Both the position numbers and the translations under genes were made by a program. The notes beneath the pieces are model-generated. The model did no database searches. It was not told where the DNA came from and worked only from the letters and a program-made list of their open reading frames with translations. A DNA stretch of 47,364 nucleotides from Paludibacter jiangxiensis (GTDB taxonomy: Bacteria > Bacteroidota > Bacteroidia > Bacteroidales > Paludibacteraceae): the NCBI GenBank assembly GCA_945897785.1, contig CAMDGD010000010.1, positions 1 to 47,364 on the forward strand, given 5' to 3'. Numbering within the stretch: position 1 is the stretch's first letter; each line of letters starts with the position of its first letter. This document shows, piece after piece, positions 1 to 7,606 of this stretch.

Positions 1-173
1 GGCGTATGGCTCCTGCCTACGCCCTTACTACACAAAATTTCAGCTTATCATTAAAGCCTTTTTTTAAACCGATGTTTGTTCTCTTTATCTTTTGCCTTTT
101 GCCAGTCGGAGGCCGGCTTTTAGTCCCGAAACATCCGGACAAAGATGCTTCGCTTAGCTGCCTACGCTCATCG
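1..173. repeat. 173-bp interspersed repeat, copy 1
   Basis: This segment is repeated almost base for base at 1016-1188, with equal length and only a handful of substitutions, mostly around 60-90. It opens with an imperfect hairpin (GGCGTA...TACGCC) and ends in CCTACGCTCATCG. The window starts inside or at the edge of this copy, so its true left end is unknown. No convincing gene lies in 1-424: the 62-codon open frame at 145-333 begins inside the repeat and has no recognisable domain. Confidence 0.85.
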
Positions 174-424
174 AAGTTCTAGTTCCAGTCAGATACCCGC
201 CTACTATTGCCTCTTTGCTAATGTTTTCTTTTTTCTTGTCCATTCTTATTTTTGTGCGATGTTAAATTTACACTATTTGTGTAAACTTACATTATTATTA
301 GTCAAAAATTATTATAACCTTTGCAAATGTTAGAAGTGGATAGATTTAAACTTGCTTGCAACCACAGAAAAAAAAATGCTAAAACAGATTCAACAAGAGA
401 TTTATAAATTAAAAAAAGATTGTT

Positions 425-862
425 TTGAAAAAATTAATATTATTTGCTCTTATCATTTTCTCAGCTAATATTGTTTACGGACAAGACCTTATTATTAAAA
501 GCACAGGGGACAGTGTCTATTGTAAAATATTGAGCCAGGATTCAAATAAAATTAATATTAGTTTTATGAAAGATAATCAGGCAATTAAAACATACATACC
601 CATATCTGGTGTTAGTAAAATATTGCCTGCGTATTATACAAACACAGGTCATTATCTTAAATCTGCATCAAATTGTATGTGGGGACAAATGCTAACAGCG
701 ATGGCTTCAGGAGCATTGTTTTATTTTGGGGCAAAAAATAATAATACTACCTTATATGTTGCTTCAGGAGCGTTTGGTATAGCTTCTTTATTCTGTACTA
801 TTGCTATTCCAATTCAACTTAATAATGCTGGGAAATCATATATACGAGAGAAAAAAAAGTAA
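425..862 (+). CDS. Small secreted or membrane hypothetical protein
   Basis: This is a 145-residue protein of unknown function. The start is a TTG, followed at once by a lysine pair and a hydrophobic stretch ending in VYGQ, which reads as a Sec signal peptide with cleavage near residue 19-20. The middle (about 20-70) is a polar domain that begins DLIIKSTGDSVYCKI. The end holds two hydrophobic segments (about 85-102 and 107-128) that could form a membrane hairpin, then a basic tail. The gene stands alone between two copies of a 173-bp repeat, so it may be accessory. No ATG fits the signal peptide better. Family unrecognised; that it is a real gene is likely but not certain. Confidence 0.6.
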   Translation: MKKLILFALIIFSANIVYGQDLIIKSTGDSVYCKILSQDSNKINISFMKDNQAIKTYIPISGVSKILPAYYTNTGHYLKSASNCMWGQMLTAMASGALFYFGAKNNNTTLYVASGAFGIASLFCTIAIPIQLNNAGKSYIREKKK

Positions 863-1510
863 ATGCTAAATAATGAAGTGCTTCCCCAAAAAAGTTGTCT
901 AATTTATGGCGCGCACTTCACTTTTTTAGAAATTTCGCTTTTATTGTCCATTATCTGTAGTTAATCCCAGCTTGTCGTAGGCTAATAAATCAATGCAAAA
1001 CTTACCGCACTGCTGGGCGTATGGCTCCTGCCTACGCCCTTACTACACAAAATTTCAGCTTATCATTAAAGCCTTTTTAATAACCGATGTTTGATCTTTT
1101 TATCTTTTGCCTTTTGCCAGTCGGAGGCCGGCTTTTAGTCCCGAAACATCCGGACAAAGATGCTTCGCTTAGCTGCCTACGCTCATCGGAGCATTTCGTG
1201 CTAAATGCCGCATCTTCGTAAACTGCCATTAGAATACCGCTTGTCTTACCACACGATACGCTATCGCAAATCGTTCGGCAGCGCCGAACCCAGCCCTTTA
1301 TTTTGACACCCTACGACGAACGGAGGAAACTCTAAACTTAGTGAGCCAAAATTATTCAGCAATCCATTTGTAAGATTAGATGCTCTTAAATCAATACAAA
1401 ATTTAAAATCTATTGATTATCAACCACTTATAATTTCACGATACAACTAATGTTTTAGTATATATAAGGCACATATAGTGCAAATTAGTTAAAATTCAAA
1501 ACTATTCATC
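863..1510. other. Repeat-containing intergenic region, no gene seen
   Basis: This 648-bp stretch has no convincing coding frame. It holds the second copy of the 173-bp repeat (1016-1188), and after it a run with short hairpins such as TTCGGCAGCGCCGAA near 1273-1287. It separates the small secreted protein from the 3' end of hipA. Confidence 0.6.
1016..1188. repeat. 173-bp interspersed repeat, copy 2
   Basis: Direct repeat of 1-173. Its left edge carries GGGCGTA...TACGCCC, a hairpin head related to the perfect palindrome at 3334-3370, which is also followed by a TACGCTCATCG motif. This suggests a family of short palindrome-headed elements. No coding capacity was seen. Confidence 0.85.
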
Positions 1511-2800
1511 CTACTCTTTATTGAAGTCATTGATTCTTAAATTCCTTTCTATATGCTCAATTTGAGCTTTAGGTATATCTATTTCGGCAGCAATTTTAGA
1601 CCATTGACTAACCGCCAATATCACTTCATCAATAATTTGATTTGCCTTCTTAATACCAAATGTTTTACCTAGTGCCAACAAATCAGTTCTTGTAAAGTTA
1701 TCAAATTTTCCATTAATAGATGATTGATGAACATCTGTCCAAGCTCCACCGGCTTTATATTGAAAAATAATATCATACGCAGGAGAAATTTTCCATTCCC
1801 CATTTTTATCCATTAAAAATGAAAAGTTTTTTACATGATCATCATGGTTTCTTGCAATTACATTAAATAATGCCCGTCTATATTGTTGTTCCAACTGGAA
1901 ATAGGGAAGTTTAAGCCTTTTCATTACTCTAAATAATGTTTCGTAACTACTTGCTCTTTGTATTCGATAATCAATACCTGCTAATGCCCCTAAAGTTTGC
2001 ATGTGAATCTTCTCGCCACTGTCTGTTCTATCAAAACGCTTTGTTAGAAAATGGAATCTGTTGTTTTCTTCATACAAGATACTTTCAGTCATATCAACAC
2101 CTGCATTTTTTGCTAATTGGTAATATGCGTATTCTATTTTCCCTATTCCTTTTCCTTCACCTAAGGTCTTTTCATTTGCGCCGTCAATTTTTAAGAGCCA
2201 ATAGCTATATCCTTCGGGTTGAATAATATCTCCGGCTCTAATTGTTAGAATTTTGTTGTCTGAATTAGTTTTTATCGCAACTAATGCTTTTGCTCGTGCT
2301 CCACCAACAGACGAACCTATTCTTAGAATATCAGTCAAACTATCTTTGTTTAAATCACTATAAGAGGTTTCTTTCTTTCCTTCCAACACTTTTATAGCTA
2401 CTTCTAATATTTCATTTACGTTTATCTTATAATCACTTTTCTCTTTATGGTTTATCGGTTCAAATTCTAATGCCCCCATGCCTCTTCTACCTACATAGGT
2501 TAATCTATCTACATGATTTATAGCATCAAAAGACAAATCCCTTTGTCTTAACCATTCTTTCATCATTATATTACCAAAATCATCCGGCATCGAATCGGAT
2601 AACAAATATGGAAGATTATGGAAATTTATATGATTCCGGTTTGTTTCAAATATACGTTCTTGTAGAGGCATTACAATAGGAGAAGGTTCCAACCCACTTC
2701 TTAACGCTTTGCTACTATATTGAAAGGTCGTACTTCCTTTATTTTCATTCCATTCTACAGAACCTACAATTTCACCATATAATTTTACTGCTACTACCAT
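1511..2800 (-). CDS. hipA: HipA-family serine/threonine kinase toxin
   Basis: The 429-residue protein has the full HipA layout and is close to the 440 residues of the E. coli toxin. An N-terminal HipA_N-like region (about 1-110) includes LPYLLSDSMPDDFGN. A glycine- and serine-rich nucleotide loop, IGSSVGGARAKALVA, lies near 160-175. The kinase core is RNHDDHVKNF near residue 317-326, with the catalytic Asp, followed by ISPAYDII. HipA kinases phosphorylate and inactivate a translation target, glutamyl-tRNA synthetase in E. coli, causing dormancy; the target here is not known. The start lies 3 nt after the hipB stop, so the two are co-transcribed, antitoxin first. No inactivating change is visible. 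Confidence 0.92.
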   Translation of the reverse strand: MVVAVKLYGEIVGSVEWNENKGSTTFQYSSKALRSGLEPSPIVMPLQERIFETNRNHINFHNLPYLLSDSMPDDFGNIMMKEWLRQRDLSFDAINHVDRLTYVGRRGMGALEFEPINHKEKSDYKINVNEILEVAIKVLEGKKETSYSDLNKDSLTDILRIGSSVGGARAKALVAIKTNSDNKILTIRAGDIIQPEGYSYWLLKIDGANEKTLGEGKGIGKIEYAYYQLAKNAGVDMTESILYEENNRFHFLTKRFDRTDSGEKIHMQTLGALAGIDYRIQRASSYETLFRVMKRLKLPYFQLEQQYRRALFNVIARNHDDHVKNFSFLMDKNGEWKISPAYDIIFQYKAGGAWTDVHQSSINGKFDNFTRTDLLALGKTFGIKKANQIIDEVILAVSQWSKIAAEIDIPKAQIEHIERNLRINDFNKE

Positions 2801-2803
2801 ATA

Positions 2804-3121
2804 TTAGCTTCTTTTTTTACACGCTCTTTTTCTTTCGGTCTTTAGTTTTGCTTTTTCGAATTTTAATTTCAATTCCAAATCTTCCCCCACTCTAAATACG
2901 GATTCTAAATCCTTTATTCGATTTAATCTCACTAAAATCCGTATCAGGGTTTCAAGTGTCATAGATTTTCCTTGTTCTATTAAGCTTATAGTTGACACAC
3001 TTAATCCAACATCTTCACTCATCTCTTTTTGAGTAAGGTTGTGCTGTAATCTTATTTCTTTGAGTCTTTTCCCGATTTCTTCTAAGATTTCTTTTTCTGT
3101 AAGAAACATCCAATTATCCAT
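2804..3121 (-). CDS. hipB: HipB-like XRE-family antitoxin and repressor
   Basis: Helix-turn-helix protein of the Cro/C1 type: RLKEIRLQHNLTQKEMSEDV...VSTISLIEQGKS is a canonical HTH_3. HipB antitoxins bind HipA and repress the operon. The frame stays open to an ATG at 3172, but the first 17 extra residues do not look like protein domain and would place an operator-like palindrome (3127-3148) inside the gene. I therefore prefer the ATG at 3121 (105 residues, MDNWMFLTEKE). The C-terminal tail is very basic (KTERKRACKKRS). It is translationally close to hipA, with a 3-nt gap. Confidence 0.85.
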   Translation of the reverse strand: MDNWMFLTEKEILEEIGKRLKEIRLQHNLTQKEMSEDVGLSVSTISLIEQGKSMTLETLIRILVRLNRIKDLESVFRVGEDLELKLKFEKAKLKTERKRACKKRS

Positions 3122-3126
3122 AATAC

Positions 3127-3148
3127 AACTATTAATTATTTCGTAGTT
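3127..3148. promoter_or_regulatory. Putative HipB operator 1
   Basis: Inverted repeat AACTA-N12-TAGTT, 22 bp, directly upstream of the preferred hipB ATG. The same spaced half-sites occur at 3217-3238 and, with one change, at 3258-3279. Repeated palindromes in front of an antitoxin with an HTH fit autorepression; binding is inferred. Confidence 0.55.
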
Positions 3149-3170
3149 GCTGCTATTTATCATACACAAC

Positions 3171-3189
3171 AACTAAAACTTTATAAGTT
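3171..3189. promoter_or_regulatory. Putative HipB operator variant over the start site
   Basis: AACT-N11-AGTT, 19 bp, a shorter relative of the AACTA-N12-TAGTT sites. It sits where transcription from the box at 3195-3202 should begin, so a bound repressor would block initiation. It is weaker evidence than the 22-bp sites because the spacing differs. Confidence 0.35.
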
Positions 3190-3194
3190 ACAGA

Positions 3195-3202
3195 CAAAGA
3201 TA
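3195..3202 (-). promoter_or_regulatory. Candidate -7 box of hipBA
   Basis: On the minus strand this reads TATCTTTG, an exact match to the Bacteroidota -7 consensus TAnnTTTG. It lies between operator-like palindromes, with the start site predicted near 3188, upstream of hipB. No clear -33 TTG at the usual distance was found. Confidence 0.5.
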
Positions 3203-3216
3203 ATAATTATTTTCAC

Positions 3217-3238
3217 AACTACTATAATTTTCATAGTT
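3217..3238. promoter_or_regulatory. Putative HipB operator 2
   Basis: Perfect half-sites AACTA-N12-TAGTT (22 bp), located at the -33 side of the candidate hipBA promoter. Confidence 0.55.
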
Positions 3239-3257
3239 ATATAGCATAAATTCGAGT

Positions 3258-3279
3258 AACTATTAAACTTTCATGAGTT
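3258..3279. promoter_or_regulatory. Putative HipB operator 3
   Basis: AACTA-N12-GAGTT, 22 bp, one base off the other two sites. It is the farthest upstream of the set. Confidence 0.45.
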
Positions 3280-3333
3280 ATAAAGACATTTTTAATATCA
3301 TGCCATAGTAATTGTAGCATTTTTATCGCAAAA

Positions 3334-3370
3334 GCTGGGCGTAGGCTATGGGGCAGAGCCTACGCCCAGC
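3334..3370. repeat. Perfect 14-bp palindrome hairpin
   Basis: The arms GCTGGGCGTAGGCT (3334-3347) and AGCCTACGCCCAGC (3357-3370) pair perfectly around a 9-base loop. No T-run follows on either strand, so it is not an ordinary terminator. The same GGGCGTA/TACGCCC core heads the 173-bp repeats at 1 and 1016, and TACGCTCATCG follows here at about 3393-3403 as it does there. The rest of 3280-3504 holds no gene. Confidence 0.75.
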
Positions 3371-3504
3371 AACTACACCTTTATTTTATTTGACTACGCT
3401 CATCGGGAGTACACACCCTACTAAATTAAAACAACAGTTCAAACTCCAACAAACATATTGCTTTACTGTTTTTATATTACTAAAAATCAATTAGCAAAAT
3501 AAAA

Positions 3505-3529
3505 GGGTGAATATCCAAGACATTCACCC
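3505..3529 (-). terminator. Terminator downstream of mnmE
   Basis: Perfect 8-bp stem GGGTGAAT/ATTCACCC with a 9-base loop. On the minus strand it is followed by TTTTATTTTG. It lies just after the mnmE stop. Confidence 0.7.
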
Positions 3530-3582
3530 CTCTTATCTGCAATAAGCTATATAAAGACTTTACTTGCGACTAATCATATCAA

Positions 3583-4977
3583 TCACTTCCCTATACAAAA
3601 CCGACTAAAAATAGATCCCAGAATTTCCTCTGTACCAATAGCACCGGTTATTTCGCCCAAGTAGTGCATACACTCACGGATGTCTTGCGACAAGAAATCG
3701 GCTGGAATACTATTATCTAAGCCCTCTGCCACTCTATTTACGGCGGCAAGAGCCTTAACCAATGCTTCGTAATGGCGCACATTCGAAACAATAACATCTT
3801 GCTCGTTAATTGCTGCTAAGTTTGCGACATCCATCAACATATCTTGTAATTGTGGAGCATTTGTGCCGTGCTTAGCCGAAAGCAGCACAACCTTTTGCAC
3901 GGCAGGAAATTTTATTTCGGTTAAAGCCGCCAAAGCTGAAGCTGAAAGCAGGTCTGTTTTATTACACACCAAAATCATTTTTTTTTCAAACAAATACGGT
4001 TCTATTTTACTAATTTGCTGTTCAATAGCCCGAATATCTTGTACTGCATCCACCACCAGTAAAACAATTTCTGCCTGACTAATCTTTTGATAAGTCCGTT
4101 CAATACCCAAATTTTCTATCACATCAGTAGTATGTCGGAGTCCGGCAGTATCAATAAAACGAAAAGTAATGCCGTTAATTACCACCGTATCTTCAATACT
4201 ATCGCGCGTTGTACCGTGAATATCGGAAACAATAGCCTTTTCTTCGTTAAGCAATAAATTTAACAAAGTCGATTTTCCCACATTTGTTTCACCAACAATA
4301 GCCACCGGAATACCATTTTTAATGGCATTACCCAAACTAAACGAATTGGCTAAGTGGCTCAACTTATCACTAATCTTTTGAATTAAGGCTTTCAATTCTT
4401 CCCGATTGGCAAATTCCACATCCTCCTCCCCAAAATCGAGTTCCAACTCGAGTAAGGAAACAAAAGTAAGCAAGTCCTGCCGCAACAAAACCAGTTCGTG
4501 AGAAAACCCACCGCGCATTTGCTGCATGGCAATACGATGCGAGGCCGCCGAAGAAGAAGCAATTAAATCGGCAATAGCTTCTGCCTGCGACAAATCCATT
4601 TTTCCGTTCGAGAATGCTCGTTTAGAAAACTCTCCGGGCTGCGCCAAAACAGCCCCTTTACGCACGAGCAATTGCAACAGCTGCTGCTGAATATACTGAC
4701 TACCGTGGCAGGCAATTTCCACAGCATGCTCTCCGGTAAACGAATGTGGCGCTTTAAAAACACTAAGCAGCACATCATCCAATACAGTAGCACCATCATA
4801 AATTGACCCATAGTGAATAGTATTGGCAGGCACATCCTTTAGTTTTTTACCTGCTTTTGCTGCTACAAAAATAGCATCACAAATAGCAATAGCCTCATCA
4901 CCCGAAACACGAATAACAGCAATAGCCCCTTGTCCGGAAGCCGTAGAAATAGCGCAGATAGTTGGTAGATAGTTCAT
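3583..4977 (-). CDS. mnmE: tRNA uridine-5-carboxymethylaminomethyl modification GTPase
   Basis: MnmE acts with MnmG to install the 5-carboxymethylaminomethyl group on U34 of tRNAs. Visible hallmarks are the N-terminal folate-binding domain (TICAISTASGQGAIAVIRVSG, then PGEFSKRAFSNGKMDLSQAEA), the G1 loop VGETNVGKSTLLN near residue 228, G2/G3 DIHGTTRDS and DTAGLR, and G4 NKTD. The C-terminal FCIGK has the family's catalytic cysteine. The frame extends to 5022, but the family begins at MNYLPTICA, so I take the ATG at 4977 (464 residues, normal length). The extension lies inside an inverted-repeat element (4977-5175). Confidence 0.96.
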   Translation of the reverse strand: MNYLPTICAISTASGQGAIAVIRVSGDEAIAICDAIFVAAKAGKKLKDVPANTIHYGSIYDGATVLDDVLLSVFKAPHSFTGEHAVEIACHGSQYIQQQLLQLLVRKGAVLAQPGEFSKRAFSNGKMDLSQAEAIADLIASSSAASHRIAMQQMRGGFSHELVLLRQDLLTFVSLLELELDFGEEDVEFANREELKALIQKISDKLSHLANSFSLGNAIKNGIPVAIVGETNVGKSTLLNLLLNEEKAIVSDIHGTTRDSIEDTVVINGITFRFIDTAGLRHTTDVIENLGIERTYQKISQAEIVLLVVDAVQDIRAIEQQISKIEPYLFEKKMILVCNKTDLLSASALAALTEIKFPAVQKVVLLSAKHGTNAPQLQDMLMDVANLAAINEQDVIVSNVRHYEALVKALAAVNRVAEGLDNSIPADFLSQDIRECMHYLGEITGAIGTEEILGSIFSRFCIGK

Positions 4978-5175
4978 ATAGTACCTCCCCCCAACCGCAC
5001 CCCAAAGAAAGAGAAAATGCATGCCCTGTCAATGTATAGTTGATAGGGATAGTTTAATTTTTCCATACGATTATTACACCAATATTAATTATTCTTAAAA
5101 AACTTTTACCAAATAGCTAAGTGTACAGCAATCACTCTCCCACTCTTTGGGGTGCGGTTGGGGGGCGGCACTATA
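4977..5175. repeat. MITE-like inverted-repeat element
   Basis: The arms at 4977-5008 and 5144-5175 are 32 nt each and match as inverted copies at 30 positions; the inner 22 bp are perfect (CCCCCCAACCGCACCCCAAA core). They enclose 135 bp of AT-rich DNA with no gene. The left arm starts at the first base of the mnmE start codon, and the right arm ends in the stop codon region of the nucleoside phosphorylase. Both genes are on the minus strand, so a transcript crossing this region could fold into a long hairpin. No clear target-site duplication was found. Confidence 0.7.
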
Positions 5176-6040
5176 TCCTTTCCAACACCTTCTCAATCAA
5201 CGCCAACATAACCGGCTTATAATCGGTATTTACTGCTTTAACCCGCCTATTGGCAATAACACAACAAACAGTCATGGCTTTATGCCCCATAAGCTTAGCT
5301 AATCCGGCAATAGCAGAGCCCTCCATTTCATAATTCGTAATCTTATGATTATTGTAACGAAATGATTCTATCTTATCATTCATACTCGGATCATCCAAAC
5401 CTAATCTCAACACTCTCCCTTGTGGTCCGTAAAACCCATTAGAAGATATCGTTACACCACGCAACATATCATGCTGAGTAATTCGCTCTAACAATTCTTT
5501 ATTAGCCTTAACTATATAAGGAGAAGCCTTTAGTGGAGACCAACTCATGTGTTTCTTAAATGCTTCCTCGAATTGCAGGTCAGCTACTTCATTTCTTCCT
5601 GCATAAAAATTTAGCACCCCATCAAAGCCTATAGAATGTTCGGAAGCTAAAAACGAACCTAAAGGAATATCCGGCTGCATTCCACCGCAGGTACCAATTC
5701 GAACAATATCCAACTGTTTAAACTCAGTTTTTTCGGTTCTGGTATTCAAATCGATATTAGCTAAAGCATCCAATTCGTTCATCACGATGTCGATATTATC
5801 TGTGCCAATACCTGTAGATAAGACAGTTATACGCTTCTCCTTATACATTCCTGTAATAGTTTTAAACTCGCGATTAGCAACAACACACTCATGTGTATCG
5901 AAAAAAGAAGCAACTAGCTCAACCCTATCCGGATCGCCAACAAGTATAATTTTTTCGGCAAGCTGATGAGGCAACAAATGCAAATGGAAAATACTACCAT
6001 CTGCATTGAGAATCAGTTCTGACTCAGAAAAATACTTCAT
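5171..6040 (-). CDS. Nucleoside phosphorylase (uridine phosphorylase-like)
   Basis: This 289-residue protein belongs to the PNP/UDP phosphorylase family (NP-I fold), which cleaves nucleosides with phosphate to base plus ribose-1-phosphate. Markers in order are ILVGDPDRVE (phosphate loop, about 32-41), LSTGIGTDNIDIVMNEL, RIGTCGGMQPDIPLGS (about 117-132) and NYEMEGSAIAGLA (about 236-248) with the ribose-binding Met-Glu. The last motif and the overall layout favour uridine phosphorylase, but Bacteroidota members are often longer and less defined in substrate, so specificity is inferred. Salvage role, cytosolic. It is followed downstream by the inverted-repeat element and then mnmE. Confidence 0.88.
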   Translation of the reverse strand: MKYFSESELILNADGSIFHLHLLPHQLAEKIILVGDPDRVELVASFFDTHECVVANREFKTITGMYKEKRITVLSTGIGTDNIDIVMNELDALANIDLNTRTEKTEFKQLDIVRIGTCGGMQPDIPLGSFLASEHSIGFDGVLNFYAGRNEVADLQFEEAFKKHMSWSPLKASPYIVKANKELLERITQHDMLRGVTISSNGFYGPQGRVLRLGLDDPSMNDKIESFRYNNHKITNYEMEGSAIAGLAKLMGHKAMTVCCVIANRRVKAVNTDYKPVMLALIEKVLERI

Positions 6041-6078
6041 AAAAAATGGGCTAAGTATTGTTAGTTAAAAATGAAACC

Positions 6079-6086
6079 CAAAAATA
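6079..6086 (-). promoter_or_regulatory. Candidate -7 box upstream of the nucleoside phosphorylase
   Basis: The minus strand reads TATTTTTG (TAnnTTTG consensus) about 39 nt upstream of the start codon. The -33 element is not obvious. Confidence 0.4.
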
Positions 6087-6158
6087 CGGATAAGAAATTA
6101 ATAATTGGGTATGCATCCAACATAAATTTTGCCTTAGACAACTGCAATTGTAGGGCAT

Positions 6159-6187
6159 AAAAAAAGCCGAAGAGAGTATCTTCGGCT
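6159..6187 (-). terminator. Terminator of the ECF sigma gene
   Basis: Perfect 9-bp stem AGCCGAAGA/TCTTCGGCT (6165-6173, 6179-6187) with a 5-base loop. It is followed by a run of seven T on the minus strand. Confidence 0.88.
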
Positions 6188-6209
6188 AAAACCATTGAAC
6201 TTAAACTTA

Positions 6210-6722
6210 TTACTTATAATCTTTTAACGATTCTTGTAAATGTTGACGAGCAAAGAAAATACGACTTTTTACCGTACCTATTGGCAACTTCATTTTTTCG
6301 GCAATTTCATGGTACTTATACCCTGAAACATGCATCGAAAAAGGCACCTTATATTCGTCAGAGAAACTGTTAATGCAATGCGTAATCTCGTTAATAGAAT
6401 AGGCACCATCAGGAGTGTTAAAACCAGACTCTTGAGGAATGTTTAAGTAATAAGAATTTTCTGTATGATCAAGAATTGTTTGATCGCGAACAATTTTGCG
6501 GTAATTATTAATGAAGATGTTTTTCATTATCGTCAATACCCATCCTTTAAAATTGGTATTCTCGACAAATTTTTCTTCATTTGTCAATACTTTAAGTATT
6601 GTTTCCTGCAATAAATCTTTAGCTTCATCTCTATTGACCGTTAGAGAACATGCAAAGTTGTACATGTTATTTTGTAAGCCTAGTAATTTTTGTTCAAGTT
6701 CCAAGTTTCTCATGACATACAA
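6210..6722 (-). CDS. RNA polymerase sigma factor, ECF type
   Basis: Sigma-70 family protein of 170 residues with only regions 2 and 4. Region 2 has NRDEAKDLLQETILKVLTN and FKGWVLTIMKNIFINNYRK (core binding and -10 recognition). Region 4 has YKYHEIAEKMKLPIGTVKSRIFFARQHL, the helix-turn-helix for -35 contact. No anti-sigma or outer-membrane sensor is adjacent, unlike the SusCD- or FecR-linked ECF factors common in this phylum. It therefore resembles the stand-alone type. The start could also be the Met three codons downstream (6713). A strong terminator follows. Confidence 0.9.
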   Translation of the reverse strand: MYVMRNLELEQKLLGLQNNMYNFACSLTVNRDEAKDLLQETILKVLTNEEKFVENTNFKGWVLTIMKNIFINNYRKIVRDQTILDHTENSYYLNIPQESGFNTPDGAYSINEITHCINSFSDEYKVPFSMHVSGYKYHEIAEKMKLPIGTVKSRIFFARQHLQESLKDYK

Positions 6723-7073
6723 TATATAAGATAGGTTGGTAATACTTTTATATGCGTGCTTTTTATGTAATTAGAAATTCACAGACTGTTTTAATTAATG
6801 TTACATGTAATAAATATTATCACATACTAATTATTCTAGAAAGGGTAACAAACATACAACATTTTTTTAATATATTTCACACTCTACTAAGAAATTTTAA
6901 ATCTAAAACACTAAAAAATAGGCTTTCATACTTAGCACACTATCTAAAATATGTTAAATAGGCTAATGTAAGAAAAAAATGTTTTTTAACACAGTTTTTC
7001 AACAGCATTTGCAAGTTTTCAACAAATACATTATTTTTAGTTGCCAATTTAACACAAAAAAAAAACTATAATT
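6723..7073. other. Divergent intergenic region, no gene seen
   Basis: A very AT-rich 351-bp spacer between the leftward sigma gene and the rightward nitroreductase. It must contain promoters for both, but I found no exact TAnnTTTG box well placed on either strand. A repeated TTTTCAACA motif occurs at about 6995-7025. Confidence 0.5.
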
Positions 7074-7604
7074 ATGAATCAATTTTTGAATTTACTAAAG
7101 CAAAGAAGAAGCACACGGGTATTTACTGATAAAAAAATAACACCAGCCGAAATCGACAAAATATTACAAGCCGCATTAATGTCACCCTCAGGAAAAAGCA
7201 TCAACGAATGGGCATTTATTGTTATTGACGACAGCACTCTTTTAGAGAAACTAGCCCAAAGCAAAGCCCACGGCTCTCAACTACTAGAGAAAGCGCCTTT
7301 AGCTATAGTTGTTATTGGTGACACAACAAAATCGGATGTTTGGATAGAAGATTGCTCCATCGCCTCCATAATCATTCAACTGCAAGCTGAAGCCATGGGA
7401 CTAGGCTCTTGCTGGGTACAAATTAGACAACGAAGCGATAAAAACGGCACTCCCTCCGAAAATGTAGTACGAGATTTATTAGCAATACCGCAACAATACG
7501 GCATAGAAAGTATTATTGCTATTGGAGAAAAAGCACAAGAAAGAAAGCCTTTTGACGAAAGCAAACTGCAAAAAGAAAAGATTCATTACAACCAATACCG
7601 TTAA
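7074..7604 (+). CDS. Nitroreductase family flavoprotein
   Basis: A 176-residue FMN-dependent nitroreductase-fold protein. The N-terminal LKQRRSTRVFTDKKITPAEIDKIL with a downstream AALMSPSGKS is the conserved FMN-phosphate contact region, and GLGSCWVQIRQR plus AIGEKAQERKPFDE close the fold. Such enzymes reduce nitroaromatics, quinones or flavins with NAD(P)H; the natural substrate cannot be read from sequence. It heads a rightward run of genes, with the next ATG only 2 nt after its stop, so it is likely co-transcribed with the DUF2520 gene. Confidence 0.9.
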   Translation: MNQFLNLLKQRRSTRVFTDKKITPAEIDKILQAALMSPSGKSINEWAFIVIDDSTLLEKLAQSKAHGSQLLEKAPLAIVVIGDTTKSDVWIEDCSIASIIIQLQAEAMGLGSCWVQIRQRSDKNGTPSENVVRDLLAIPQQYGIESIIAIGEKAQERKPFDESKLQKEKIHYNQYR

Positions 7605-7606
7605 GC

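Noticed and set aside
145-333. 62-codon open frame at the left end
   Set aside because: It starts inside the 173-bp repeat, has no family signal and would be cut by the second copy's divergence; likely non-coding.
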